Positions 1-6,016 of a stretch of DNA of 52,271 nucleotides are shown here, in pieces. The stretch is taken from IMG/VR virus record IMGVR_UViG_3300035070_002934, positions 1 to 52,271 of that record, one strand, 5' to 3'. Position 1 is the stretch's first letter; each line of letters starts with the position of its first letter. A model generated the notes under the pieces. That model ran no database searches and was not told the DNA's origin. It was given only the letters and a program-made list of their open reading frames with translations. This DNA comes from a virus. Made by a program: the position numbers and the translations under genes.

Positions 1-2
1 TA

Positions 3-338
3 GAGATTCGCAGCCTTAAAGAAAGGCTGCAAAAATGTGACAGTGACGATCACTTTTTTGTGAAAGATATTGCTAACCGACTTCCATCTGAACTGCTGCC
101 AAAAAACCCAACATGGGCGGCAATGCTGTCTGTAGTCACTATGTTAAAAACAGAGCGAAATAACGCTATTGCAGAAGCGGAGCGTTTAAAAGATGCGATA
201 AAAGAAACGATAGAAGAAAATTTAGATCTAGCAGATGGAGAAATCTGCACACTAATTAAACTAAAGCGAGCCATAAATTATGATGACAACAAACCGCTTA
301 CAGACGAAGAAATTGCATTTCAACGGTGGTGCGACTGA
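3..338 (+). CDS. Partial cassette protein, coiled-coil, function unknown
   Basis: The reading frame is open from the first bases of the window to the stop at 336-338, so the gene most likely starts to the left. A GTG at 60 is an internal alternative start, but no good ribosome binding site precedes it. The visible part is rich in Lys, Glu and Leu. The middle (around the run KTERNNAIAEAERLKDAI) is predicted to be a coiled coil. I do not recognise the family. The stop codon is followed directly by an attC-type palindrome, so this is the ORF of an integron cassette. Composition is AT-rich. Confidence 0.55.
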   Translation, partial: EIRSLKERLQKCDSDDHFFVKDIANRLPSELLPKNPTWAAMLSVVTMLKTERNNAIAEAERLKDAIKETIEENLDLADGEICTLIKLKRAINYDDNKPLTDEEIAFQRWCD

Positions 339-339
339 C

Positions 340-394
340 ACATAACCTCGCCAGCAACGGCAAGCGTAGCGCGTCCGTTGATGTTTTGTTATGT
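340..394 (+). repeat. attC site of integron cassette
   Basis: Starts with ACATAAC at 340-346 and ends with its exact complement GTTATGT at 388-394. Inner arms CAACGG (355-360) and CCGTTG (375-380) also pair. Spacing, length (55 bp) and placement directly after a stop codon match integron recombination sites. Confidence 0.8.
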
Positions 395-414
395 TCCAAT
401 TTTGAGGATTTGAA

Positions 415-633
415 ATGAGTAAGAACCTACATATAGCAACAAGCCCGCTTACTGGAACCATATTCGCGGGATCAGTTTTAAAAGATGGTAGAACGTGGAG
501 CGCAAACAAAAAAGACGTAACTATTGAGGCGTTAGTTGCTGTTGCTGAACATGCTTTGAAGTTTGGCAAACCTGTCGAAATAAGCAAAGCAGACGGAACG
601 CCAGAATTTAGAATTACAGTTGAACGATTATAG
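415..633 (+). CDS. Small cassette protein, function unknown
   Basis: 72-aa soluble protein with an ATG start preceded by a TGAGGATTTGAA leader that holds a GAGG ribosome binding site. The N-terminus (TSPLTGTIFAGSVLKDG) resembles small phage and cassette proteins that begin with an SPLTG..F.G motif, but no biochemical role is known to me. It lies between an attC site and a degenerate attC-like sequence, in the same orientation as the other cassette ORFs. Confidence 0.65.
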   Translation: MSKNLHIATSPLTGTIFAGSVLKDGRTWSANKKDVTIEALVAVAEHALKFGKPVEISKADGTPEFRITVERL

Positions 634-634
634 A

Positions 635-707
635 ACATAACACCTTATTAGAAGGATTCCATTGATTCAGAAAATAGACGGATTCCGTCTAGTTAAAATA
701 ATGTCGG
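635..707 (+). repeat. Degenerate attC-like cassette boundary
   Basis: An attC-like left core ACATAAC lies at 635-641, next to the stop codon of the preceding ORF. The right side has GTTAAAAT at 692-699 and no proper GTTRRRY core. An internal hairpin TAGACGGA/TCCGTCTA (675-691) is perfect. The 12-mer AAATAATGTCGG at 696-707 recurs at 946-957, on the other side of the next ORF. It is best read as a decayed or unusual cassette site. Confidence 0.4.
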
Positions 708-718
708 AGGTTTTAGTT

Positions 719-925
719 ATGGATATGCGCATTTATACAAAACATTGGGAAAATTGTATTGACAATGGCATAGAGCCGTATGCGTATGCTCAGTTGTTGG
801 ATGGGATCTGTGTCATTTGCGCGTCATGCTATTTACCCATAAAAAACGATGAGATAGGTAAAGCTGAAATTGCTGGGGAGTCAGCACACGTGAAGTGTGC
901 AGAGAAGTTCCTGAAGCAGTTTTAG
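719..925 (+). CDS. Small cysteine-rich protein, possible zinc ribbon
   Basis: 68 aa from the ATG at 719, chosen because GGAGG at 706-710 lies 8 nt upstream; the frame stays open further left. A cluster CVICASC with a later HVKC could bind one zinc ion. I do not recognise the family. The ORF is flanked by two copies of the 12-mer AAATAATGTCGG (696-707 and 946-957) instead of proper attC sites. It may be a cassette whose recombination sites have decayed, or an insert bounded by a direct repeat. Confidence 0.6.
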   Translation: MDMRIYTKHWENCIDNGIEPYAYAQLLDGICVICASCYLPIKNDEIGKAEIAGESAHVKCAEKFLKQF

Positions 926-978
926 TGCTCAGATATTGTGAAACTAAATAATGTCGGGAAAGAGAGTAGGAAAGGTAC

Positions 979-1212
979 ATGAAATTATTAAAGATTGAAT
1001 TACATAGCGACCCTTACTACAGACTTTTATACGGCGATGATGTTTTAGGCATGGTAGAAAAGGTCGAGAAAGGTTACTTGGTGATGGGCAAAAGAAAGCC
1101 CGTTGAAACACTGAAAGACGCCGCCAAGCAGCTACTTGATAAGCAGATGAATAGGTGTTTGGCAGATCATGAAAAATACCGAAAGACACTACGGTCAATA
1201 TTGGACACCTAA
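979..1212 (+). CDS. Small cassette protein, function unknown
   Basis: 77 aa with an ATG start and a ribosome binding site in AGGAAAGGTAC just upstream. The N-terminal half looks beta-rich (KLLKIELHSDPYYRLLYGDD), and the C-terminal half is a basic amphipathic helix. No family is recognised. The TAA stop lies inside the left core of the following attC site, the usual arrangement in integron cassettes. Confidence 0.65.
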   Translation: MKLLKIELHSDPYYRLLYGDDVLGMVEKVEKGYLVMGKRKPVETLKDAAKQLLDKQMNRCLADHEKYRKTLRSILDT

Positions 1213-1255
1213 CACCACAAGCACAACGGCCATTCCGTTGAACGCCTTGTTAGCT
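1207..1255 (+). repeat. attC site of integron cassette
   Basis: ACCTAAC (1207-1213) is paired with GTTAGCT (1249-1255). Inner arms CAACGG (1224-1229) and CCGTTG (1235-1240) form a perfect stem. Length is 49 bp. Confidence 0.85.
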
Positions 1256-1276
1256 GAACAGATTAGAGGGTTGAAG

Positions 1277-1519
1277 ATGAGTAGAAACACGCAAGCGTTT
1301 ATTGACCGCGTTGTTGAATACCGCGGGCTACCAAAATTAAAGAAAGGTATGCGATGTGAAGTCAATGGGAAGGCTGGGCGAGTTTGGGGCGGCAATGGCT
1401 CGGCAAATTTGGATGTGTTATTTGATGGCGAAAAACGGACCATGAACTGCCACCCCGACTGGAAGATGAAAATATTTAACGATGCTGGCGAGGTTATACA
1501 TGCCAGCGAAGACAGCTAA
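1277..1519 (+). CDS. Small cassette protein, function unknown
   Basis: 80 aa from the ATG at 1277, with AGAGGG about 7 nt upstream. The frame extends left into the preceding attC, but this start fits the ribosome binding site and the cassette boundary. The central part looks like a small beta-barrel (GMRCEVNGKAGRVWGGNG... DVLFDGEKRTMNCHPDW), the type found in KOW/SH3-like modules, though this is only a sequence impression. The stop codon falls inside the next attC left core. Confidence 0.65.
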   Translation: MSRNTQAFIDRVVEYRGLPKLKKGMRCEVNGKAGRVWGGNGSANLDVLFDGEKRTMNCHPDWKMKIFNDAGEVIHASEDS

Positions 1520-1567
1520 CCAGAGTATTCAGAGGTGCGAAGCATCCGCTGGAATAGGTTGTTATGT
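1514..1567 (+). repeat. attC site of integron cassette
   Basis: Left core AGCTAAC (1514-1520) and right core GTTATGT (1561-1567) with partially pairing inner arms; 54 bp, beginning at the stop codon of the preceding ORF. Confidence 0.75.
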
Positions 1568-1589
1568 GACGATTAACTAAGGGGTATTT

Positions 1590-1775
1590 ATGACTGATGA
1601 AGAAATATTGAAAGTTTTTGAAAGAAAGGGAATGAGGATCGAGTTGGGCGCGCAATTTTCCGCGCGCGGTCAAATTGCAGCATTACTAGATGCTGCCAAA
1701 GAGATTAGCAAAGAAAGCTATATGCGCGGATCGAATGATTGTTATGCGGCAATGATGGCGCACAAAGTCATATAA
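1590..1775 (+). CDS. Small cassette protein, function unknown
   Basis: 61 aa, ATG start preceded by AAGGGG (about 7 nt). Mostly helical with an acidic N-terminus and a conserved-looking MRGSNDCYAAMMAHKV tail, which is reminiscent of short ORFs common in integron arrays. No function can be assigned. The stop codon overlaps the next attC. Confidence 0.6.
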   Translation: MTDEEILKVFERKGMRIELGAQFSARGQIAALLDAAKEISKESYMRGSNDCYAAMMAHKVI

Positions 1776-1824
1776 CCTTTCTATTTTGCGGCTGCTTGCA
1801 GTCCGAAAGAATGGGTTGTTATAT
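1770..1824 (+). repeat. attC site of integron cassette
   Basis: ATATAAC (1770-1776) pairs exactly with GTTATAT (1818-1824). Inner arms around GCGG and CCGA and a short central hairpin are visible; 55 bp. Confidence 0.8.
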
Positions 1825-1850
1825 TTTATTTTTATTATTTTGGCCGAGCT

Positions 1851-2081
1851 ATGAGCATTAAAAATGATACAGGTTTAATTGAGAAGTACAAAGAACTTGA
1901 GAAGGTTGGCTCTGCAAAAGTTACGATCTTACATGACCAAGTTCTTGAGGTTGTTGTAGGTGACTTGATAGGCAAATATAAATCATGCAAGAAGTATGAT
2001 AATGACTCTGTAGCAAGTTTTGAAAAGGTGCTTAGGTTCTATCTTACAGATGACGAAATGAAAGAGATTGAAGAAATATAA
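1851..2081 (+). CDS. Small cassette protein, function unknown
   Basis: 76 aa, acidic and mixed alpha/beta, with an ATG at 1851 and only a weak upstream ribosome binding site (GGCCGAGCT). It ends in an amphipathic helix (DDEMKEIEEI). AT-rich composition contrasts with the next two cassettes. No family is recognised. The stop codon sits inside the following attC left core. Confidence 0.6.
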   Translation: MSIKNDTGLIEKYKELEKVGSAKVTILHDQVLEVVVGDLIGKYKSCKKYDNDSVASFEKVLRFYLTDDEMKEIEEI

Positions 2082-2135
2082 CCAATAAGTTAACCGGCGC
2101 CCGAATGGGCGTCCGAGTTGAACTGGCGGTTAGGC
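2076..2135 (+). repeat. attC site of integron cassette
   Basis: Left core ATATAAC (2076-2082) and right core GTTAGGC (2129-2135), with paired inner arms (GTTAACCGGCGCCCG with CGTCCGAGTTGAAC) in a 60-bp imperfect palindrome. Confidence 0.8.
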
Positions 2136-2164
2136 GTTTACTCACAAATGTAGAAGGATTGAAT

Positions 2165-2440
2165 ATGCATATTGATGACTGGCTGGATTTGCCGGCCAAA
2201 GACGATGCGGAGAAGTTGGCCAAGGAATTTCTGGAGCACTGCCGTAGACCAGCGGCAGAAAAGGACTATGCATGGATCAGGGCCAACCCCCTGTTTTGCA
2301 CATACAAGGGCGAGCGGTGGCGAGTAGTTGGCGCAAGCCGCCTAGGTGACGTGTGGCTGTCAAAGCAATTCGACCGTGAAAACGGCTACGAAATCCGCCC
2401 CGATGTGGACGCGTGCAGCGATTGGAGCAAAGACGCCTAA
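2165..2440 (+). CDS. Cassette protein, function unknown
   Basis: 91 aa from the ATG at 2165, preceded by GAAGGATTG (ribosome binding site about 7 nt upstream). The frame runs back into the attC, but the start after the site is preferred. GC content is clearly higher than in the cassettes to the left. A beta hairpin is suggested around FCTYKGERWRVVGASRLGD. No family is recognised. The stop lies inside a textbook attC. Confidence 0.65.
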   Translation: MHIDDWLDLPAKDDAEKLAKEFLEHCRRPAAEKDYAWIRANPLFCTYKGERWRVVGASRLGDVWLSKQFDRENGYEIRPDVDACSDWSKDA

Positions 2441-2488
2441 CCCAACAGCTAAGCGGCGCTCTGCGTCCGCTTGAGCGCCTGGTTAGGC
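2435..2488 (+). repeat. attC site of integron cassette (canonical)
   Basis: GCCTAAC (2435-2441) and GTTAGGC (2482-2488) are perfect inverted cores. The inner arms AAGCGGCGCT and GCGTCCGCTT pair with one extra base, the asymmetry expected of attC. This is the clearest integron site in the window. Confidence 0.92.
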
Positions 2489-2514
2489 CCGTTGCACAAC
2501 TGGAGATAGACAAG

Positions 2515-2856
2515 ATGACCGAGAAGCGAACTGTTTGGGTGGCATACACCAACACCGACCTCACCGAAGGGCGAGGCCATGACGTGCCGATTGCCGTGTG
2601 CTCCGCAGAAGCAACCGCGCTGCGCATGGCGCACAAGCAGTATGTGCAGGGCAGTGACGGCCCGGTGCGGTCGATGGAGCTAGTGAAGATCGACGGCAAG
2701 TGGTACGCGCCGAGCCCCGCAATCAATGTGGTGGAGCCAACCCGAGAGGACGTTGCTGCACAGGCCGCGATTGATGCCAAGCGCGATGCGGTGGCGAAGG
2801 CAAAGGCCGCAGGTTTGACGGACGCCGATCTGCTGGCACTTGGATTAAGGGCCTAA
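2515..2856 (+). CDS. Cassette protein, function unknown
   Basis: 113 aa from the ATG at 2515 with a GGAG ribosome binding site at 2502-2505. The N-terminal part (VWVAYTNTDLTEGRGHDVPIAVC) looks like a small alpha/beta domain. The C-terminal third is an Ala/Asp/Lys-rich helix of the kind found at the end of phage tail-assembly-like proteins. GC-rich. The TAA stop lies in the left core of an incomplete attC. Confidence 0.65.
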   Translation: MTEKRTVWVAYTNTDLTEGRGHDVPIAVCSAEATALRMAHKQYVQGSDGPVRSMELVKIDGKWYAPSPAINVVEPTREDVAAQAAIDAKRDAVAKAKAAGLTDADLLALGLRA

Positions 2857-2880
2857 CACTTTATTAGACGACAGTCGTCA
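2851..2880 (+). repeat. Incomplete attC left half, end of recognisable array
   Basis: GCCTAAC (2851-2857) starts at the stop codon as in the other cassettes, followed by the hairpin GACGACAGTCGTC. No GTTRRRY right core is found in the next 100 bp. The site is either truncated, interrupted, or a much longer divergent attC. Confidence 0.5.
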
Positions 2881-2974
2881 TAACGTGGCGTCTACGGCCT
2901 GTGGCAACACTGGATCGGGAGTTTTCCCGGCCGGCTCGCAAGGGCTTAACGGTAGACTAAGTAGGAGTCGATTG

Positions 2975-3121
2975 ATGTTCAAAAACATTCAGGCGCTACG
3001 TGGAAACATAGCGTGCTTTTATCTGGTTGGCGCGTATACAGAAGTTTGCTTTGAGAATGATGACGACAATCAAGGTGGCAAGGTTTTTATTAATGGCGTT
3101 TACCGCTATGCGTGTTACTAA
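2975..3121 (+). CDS. Very small ORF after the last cassette
   Basis: 48 aa from the ATG at 2975, with AGGAG at 2963-2967 at good spacing. The sequence suggests a small beta sheet (IACFYLVGAYTEVCFENDD... KVFINGVYRY). No family recognised. It lies between the broken attC and the excisionase-like gene, so it could be the last cassette ORF or belong to the flank of the prophage. Confidence 0.45.
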   Translation: MFKNIQALRGNIACFYLVGAYTEVCFENDDDNQGGKVFINGVYRYACY

Positions 3122-3213
3122 AAGACGATTAATACCCAGGCGGAAGAAAATGTTTTTGGTTGGGTCGAAACGCTGGATTTTATGGCGTAACATTTTAATG
3201 AGGAGCTGGCAAA

Positions 3214-3483
3214 GTGAATAACATTAACGTACATGATCTAGTAGTCGCACTGCGAGCCGTTGCTGTTGCCGTGCCGTTCGATCAGCAATGGTTTGATCTT
3301 GATCAGCTTGCTGCGTATCTGTGCTACTCAAAAACGCACGTAGAGCAACGGGTTTTAGGTCTGCCCGGATTCCCGGAGTCTGTAAAATGCGGATCAGGCA
3401 AGCGTTGGAGGGCGCGGGATGTTTGCAAGTGGTTGGAGTCGCAGACGGGTTCCTGTCGGCCTCGCAAGTCGGCATCAGGATAA
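3214..3483 (+). CDS. AlpA/excisionase-like DNA-binding protein
   Basis: 89 aa starting at GTG 3214, with GAGGAG about 8 nt upstream. Residues about 25-75 have the pattern of phage AlpA/excisionase winged helix-turn-helix proteins: DLDQLAAYLCYSKTHVEQRV (recognition helix), then GFPESVKCGSGKRWRARDV and CKWLES. Family members bind DNA next to the attachment site and steer the integrase towards excision, or act as activators. Its position just upstream of the integrase and of the TTACGCC repeats supports an excisionase role, but the substrate sites are inferred. Confidence 0.65.
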   Translation: MNNINVHDLVVALRAVAVAVPFDQQWFDLDQLAAYLCYSKTHVEQRVLGLPGFPESVKCGSGKRWRARDVCKWLESQTGSCRPRKSASG

Positions 3484-3488
3484 TTTTT

Positions 3489-3740
3489 TTGCGCCAAATT
3501 TACGCCAAACAGTTTTAAGTGTTTGATTTTTCAATCTTCTTGGTGCCGCCTCTGGGCACCATTATTATTTACGATATATCCCCGCAAAGCCGCATGAACA
3601 CTGGCTTGCAGCCAAACCAGCAAGGATGCTATGGCGTAAAAACTCTATACAAAATCCCCCATTTTTATGTATATTTTGCGACCCGTTACGCCAAATTTAC
3701 GCCCGGCGTTACGCCAACATTTTTATCAGTTACGCCAAGG
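3489..3740 (+). repeat. Direct repeats TTACGCC, putative integrase arm-binding sites
   Basis: The motif (G/T)TTACGCCAA occurs at 3499-3509, 3685-3695, 3708-3718 and 3729-3739. Shorter variants lie at 3489-3498 (GCGCCAAA) and 3696-3704 (TTTACGCCC), and an inverted copy TGGCGTAAA at 3632-3640. All lie in the 267-bp non-coding gap directly upstream of the integrase start. Clustered direct repeats in this place are typical of arm-type sites of tyrosine integrases and would put the attachment core nearby. The core itself cannot be named without the other prophage end. Confidence 0.55.
3542..3560 (+). terminator. Hairpin, possible weak terminator
   Basis: GGTGCC and GGCACC form a perfect 6-bp stem with a 7-nt loop, followed by ATTATTATTT rather than a clean T run. 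It lies 58 bp after the excisionase-like gene and could end its transcript. Confidence 0.35.
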
Positions 3741-3750
3741 ACAAGGACGA

Positions 3751-4719
3751 ATGGCAACAATACGCAAAAGAGGCAAATCATGGCGCGCCGAACTCTGCGT
3801 CAACACTGTGCGCGACTCTCGCACGTTTGACACCAAAAGCGAGGCGATGACATGGGCTGTGGCGAGGGAAGCTGAGCTGAAAGTCGTTGCGCCGGGTGAA
3901 GATGACCATTCAAAGCGCACCGGGCCGGATTTGTTTGGCCGTTATTTAAAAGAGGTAAGCTCAATAAAGCGCGGCGCGAAATGGGAAAAGATCAGGCTGT
4001 TGAAGTTTATGGATTACCACCACTTCAAACGGCCTTTACGCCAGATTACGCCAGATCATATTGCGCACTGGAAACAGGAGCGACTGAAATCTGTCTCACC
4101 GTCAACGGTACGGCGAGAAATGAATCTGTTAAGCCACTGCTTTGAGACTGCGCGCAAAGATTGGCGATGGCTATCTGATAACCCATGCACCGATGTTTCC
4201 AAGCCGCCAGACGGCAAAGCAAGGGATCGGCTGATCAGCAACGATGAAATTACACTCATCCGCCATGCGCTTGGCTGGCCGGTCGATGGAGTTGCAGCAA
4301 CAAAAATGCAGTCGGTCGCCGTCGGATTTATGTTTGCGATTGAAACCGGAATGCGAATGGGGGAAATCTGTGGGCTGACGCATGAGGACATTGTCGGCAG
4401 CGTCGCAACACTCCGGCAAACAAAAAATGGCACAGCCAGGCGCGTACCGCTGTCAAAAAGGGCGGTCGAGCTGCTGTCATTTGTACCTGACCTCTGGGAT
4501 ATGAAGCCGCACCAATTTGAAGCGCTCTTCAGAAAAGGGCGCGACAGATCTGGTGTGGTCGGATTGACCTTCCACGACACGAGGCATGAAGCAATCACGC
4601 GACTCGCCAAAAAACTGGACGTGCTGGAGCTGGCGCGAATGGTCGGGCACAAAAACATCAATCAATTATTGGTTTATTTTAACGCTAAAGCGGAGGATAT
4701 TGCAGACATGCTAGGCTAA
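3751..4719 (+). CDS. int: Tyrosine recombinase, phage integrase
   Basis: 322 aa from the ATG at 3751, chosen because AAGGA precedes it closely and because the product then starts with the usual arm-binding domain (MATIRKRGKSWRAEL). The open frame extends to 3667 but through repeats. A core-binding SAM-like domain covers about 55-155. The catalytic domain carries the full R-K-H-R-H-Y set: R202 (TGMRMGEI), K225, H275 and R278 (FHDTRHE), H300 (MVGHKN) and nucleophile Y309 (VYFN). The length is normal for lambda-type integrases. It catalyses integration and excision of the prophage and marks the left end of the element; attL should lie upstream in the repeat region. Confidence 0.95.
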   Translation: MATIRKRGKSWRAELCVNTVRDSRTFDTKSEAMTWAVAREAELKVVAPGEDDHSKRTGPDLFGRYLKEVSSIKRGAKWEKIRLLKFMDYHHFKRPLRQITPDHIAHWKQERLKSVSPSTVRREMNLLSHCFETARKDWRWLSDNPCTDVSKPPDGKARDRLISNDEITLIRHALGWPVDGVAATKMQSVAVGFMFAIETGMRMGEICGLTHEDIVGSVATLRQTKNGTARRVPLSKRAVELLSFVPDLWDMKPHQFEALFRKGRDRSGVVGLTFHDTRHEAITRLAKKLDVLELARMVGHKNINQLLVYFNAKAEDIADMLG

Positions 4720-5297
4720 ATATGCGTCCAGCATTTTCTATGCCTCACACTACTTATTGCTGCCGGAGATACACCAAACAGAAGGGCAAGTTCAACGCCC
4801 TTTTTATCGGACAACCTAATATAAATTACATCTTCTGCCTTTAGCTTTGATGAATAATGTTCGCTCCCTCTTTTTAATCTCTCTCTCTGCGTTCTTGATG
4901 GGTGCTCATCCCCTCTTTTAGAGCACTGAGAGCGATCATGAGCCCTGTTCTTCCTGATCATATCTTGGATATTTTCTTTTTGCGTACCTGCAAACAAGTG
5001 TGAAGGATTAAAGCAGCTAGGGTTGTCGCACGAATGGCACACATTCAACCCATCATCAATGCATCCATTAAGCATTTCAAATGAAAATCTATGCGCGTAG
5101 TGGTGTTTTGGCTTCCCATTTTCACATGAAACATATTGACCATACCCGGCGCTAGTCAAGCTTTTTGGCCAATTCCAACACCCATCAACCCCATCAAACT
5201 CCTTAGCAATAGAAACAAATCTACATTTCGGGGAGCAGTATGGCGCTTTTCTGGCGTTCCTTGATTCATATTCTTTTTCACATGTATGACACTTCAT
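4716..5297 (-). CDS. Free-standing HNH homing endonuclease (HNH_3 type)
   Basis: 193 aa, ATG at 5297 with GAGG 5 nt upstream. The N-terminus holds a Cys4 zinc motif (CHTC ... CSPKC). The centre has the HNH_3 pattern: GCWNW, GYGQY, AHRFSFE, CHSCDNPSCFNPSHLFAGTQ. The C-terminus ends with a helix-turn-helix (VELALLFGVSPAAISSV). The nuclease core is clearly related to that of the HNH in capsid intron 2 (CDNP.CFNP.HLF.G.Q..NI.D). It overlaps the integrase stop by 4 bp, tail to tail. It is not inside any recognisable gene, so it acts as a free-standing mobile nuclease; its target is unknown. Confidence 0.85.
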   Translation of the reverse strand: MKCHTCEKEYESRNARKAPYCSPKCRFVSIAKEFDGVDGCWNWPKSLTSAGYGQYVSCENGKPKHHYAHRFSFEMLNGCIDDGLNVCHSCDNPSCFNPSHLFAGTQKENIQDMIRKNRAHDRSQCSKRGDEHPSRTQRERLKRGSEHYSSKLKAEDVIYIRLSDKKGVELALLFGVSPAAISSVRHRKCWTHI

Positions 5298-5618
5298 GCC
5301 AGCCTCATATAAATAACATTAACCAAGGTATTATTATAACGATAAGCTGTATATATATCCAGCATTACAATGAGACAGCCGAGAATCTGGCAGCAAAATT
5401 GAATTAACCCGTCCGCAGGGATGCTAAAACGGGCGCGACACCTGCACAGTGGAGTGACTGCCGGGAGAGACTGGCGCAACACAAACTACATTCAAAGATT
5501 TTCCCCTTTCGGTTTCATTTTGCTACATTAACACCATGGCAACGGATTGACTCTTCCGCGTATCGGCAAGGGCGCCAATGACATTAAGCGAGAATCAAAT
5601 GTACCGATCAGGATTAGA
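5298..5618. other. Non-coding stretch with a candidate structured RNA
   Basis: No convincing gene lies in these 321 bp. Between 5408 and 5477 there is a GC-rich block in an AT-rich setting: CCCGT (5408-5412) pairs with ACGGG (5429-5433) around the segment CCGCAGGGATGC, followed by further short complementary segments (GCGCGACACCTGC, CTGGCGC). On the minus strand this pattern reminds me of phage C4-type antisense RNAs, but that is from memory and unverified. No terminator with a T run is seen. Confidence 0.3.
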
Positions 5619-5837
5619 ATGGATATATTGCGCGTACCTCTCATTCTATTTCTATTCATCGTAATAGCATTCGCCTTTTCAAATGGCTGGCCACCATTAG
5701 CGTTCCCGGCAGGCATTGGCATATATTACCTGATCAGTAGCGATAAAAGTGGTGCTGGCATCGAAGGCTTTTTTGCTCTACTCTTTGGTTTTCTCGTCAT
5801 TGGCGGGGGGATCATCCTACTTATGAGGCTATTCTGA
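5619..5837 (+). CDS. Small membrane protein, function unknown
   Basis: 72 aa from the ATG at 5619 (AGGA 6 nt upstream). Three hydrophobic segments are visible: about 5-19, 24-39 and 49-70, with few charged residues (SSDKSGAG in a loop). The stop TGA overlaps the ATG of the next gene (ATGA), so the two are translationally coupled. Position on the + strand at the edge of the prophage, opposite to the late operon, suggests expression in the lysogen (a moron), possibly in superinfection exclusion. That is inference from position only. Confidence 0.7.
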   Translation: MDILRVPLILFLFIVIAFAFSNGWPPLAFPAGIGIYYLISSDKSGAGIEGFFALLFGFLVIGGGIILLMRLF

Positions 5838-6016
5838 TGAAAAAAATAATCACAGCGCTCTTAATCTTGGCGGCGAGCACCGCTTACGCTACCGGGTTCT
5901 TGTCTGGTGAGCGTACAAGCGGCATGAAAAAGATCTGTTATTACGACACACCTAGCGGCACTGTCGCAATAACAATCAAGGCGGTTGAGCTTTGCCCGTT
6001 GACGATTAAGGATTAA
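5837..6016 (+). CDS. Small secreted peptide, function unknown
   Basis: 59 aa. Residues 1-18 form a signal peptide (MKK, hydrophobic core, AYA before the likely cut). The mature peptide is about 41 residues with two cysteines (KKICYYDT and AVELCPLTI) that could form a disulfide in the periplasm. Very similar short proteins with ..ICYYD...AITI.A..LCPLTI occur in many gammaproteobacterial phages; none has a role known to me. It starts in the stop codon of the membrane protein gene and its last 4 bp overlap the end of the giant gene on the other strand. Confidence 0.7.
   Translation: MKKIITALLILAASTAYATGFLSGERTSGMKKICYYDTPSGTVAITIKAVELCPLTIKD

Noticed and set aside
3120-3213. 23-codon ORF (ATG 3151) between the last small ORF and the excisionase-like gene
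   Set aside because: No ribosome binding site, Trp/Arg-rich, and no relation to cassette boundaries.
4056-4661. 201-aa minus-strand ORF opposite the integrase
   Set aside because: Lies entirely over the integrase, which has all catalytic residues; Ser-rich shadow frame.
5294-5482. 62-aa minus-strand ORF upstream of the HNH gene
   Set aside because: No ribosome binding site, Cys/Arg-rich composition from a structured GC-rich block, and overlap with the HNH start; more likely non-coding.
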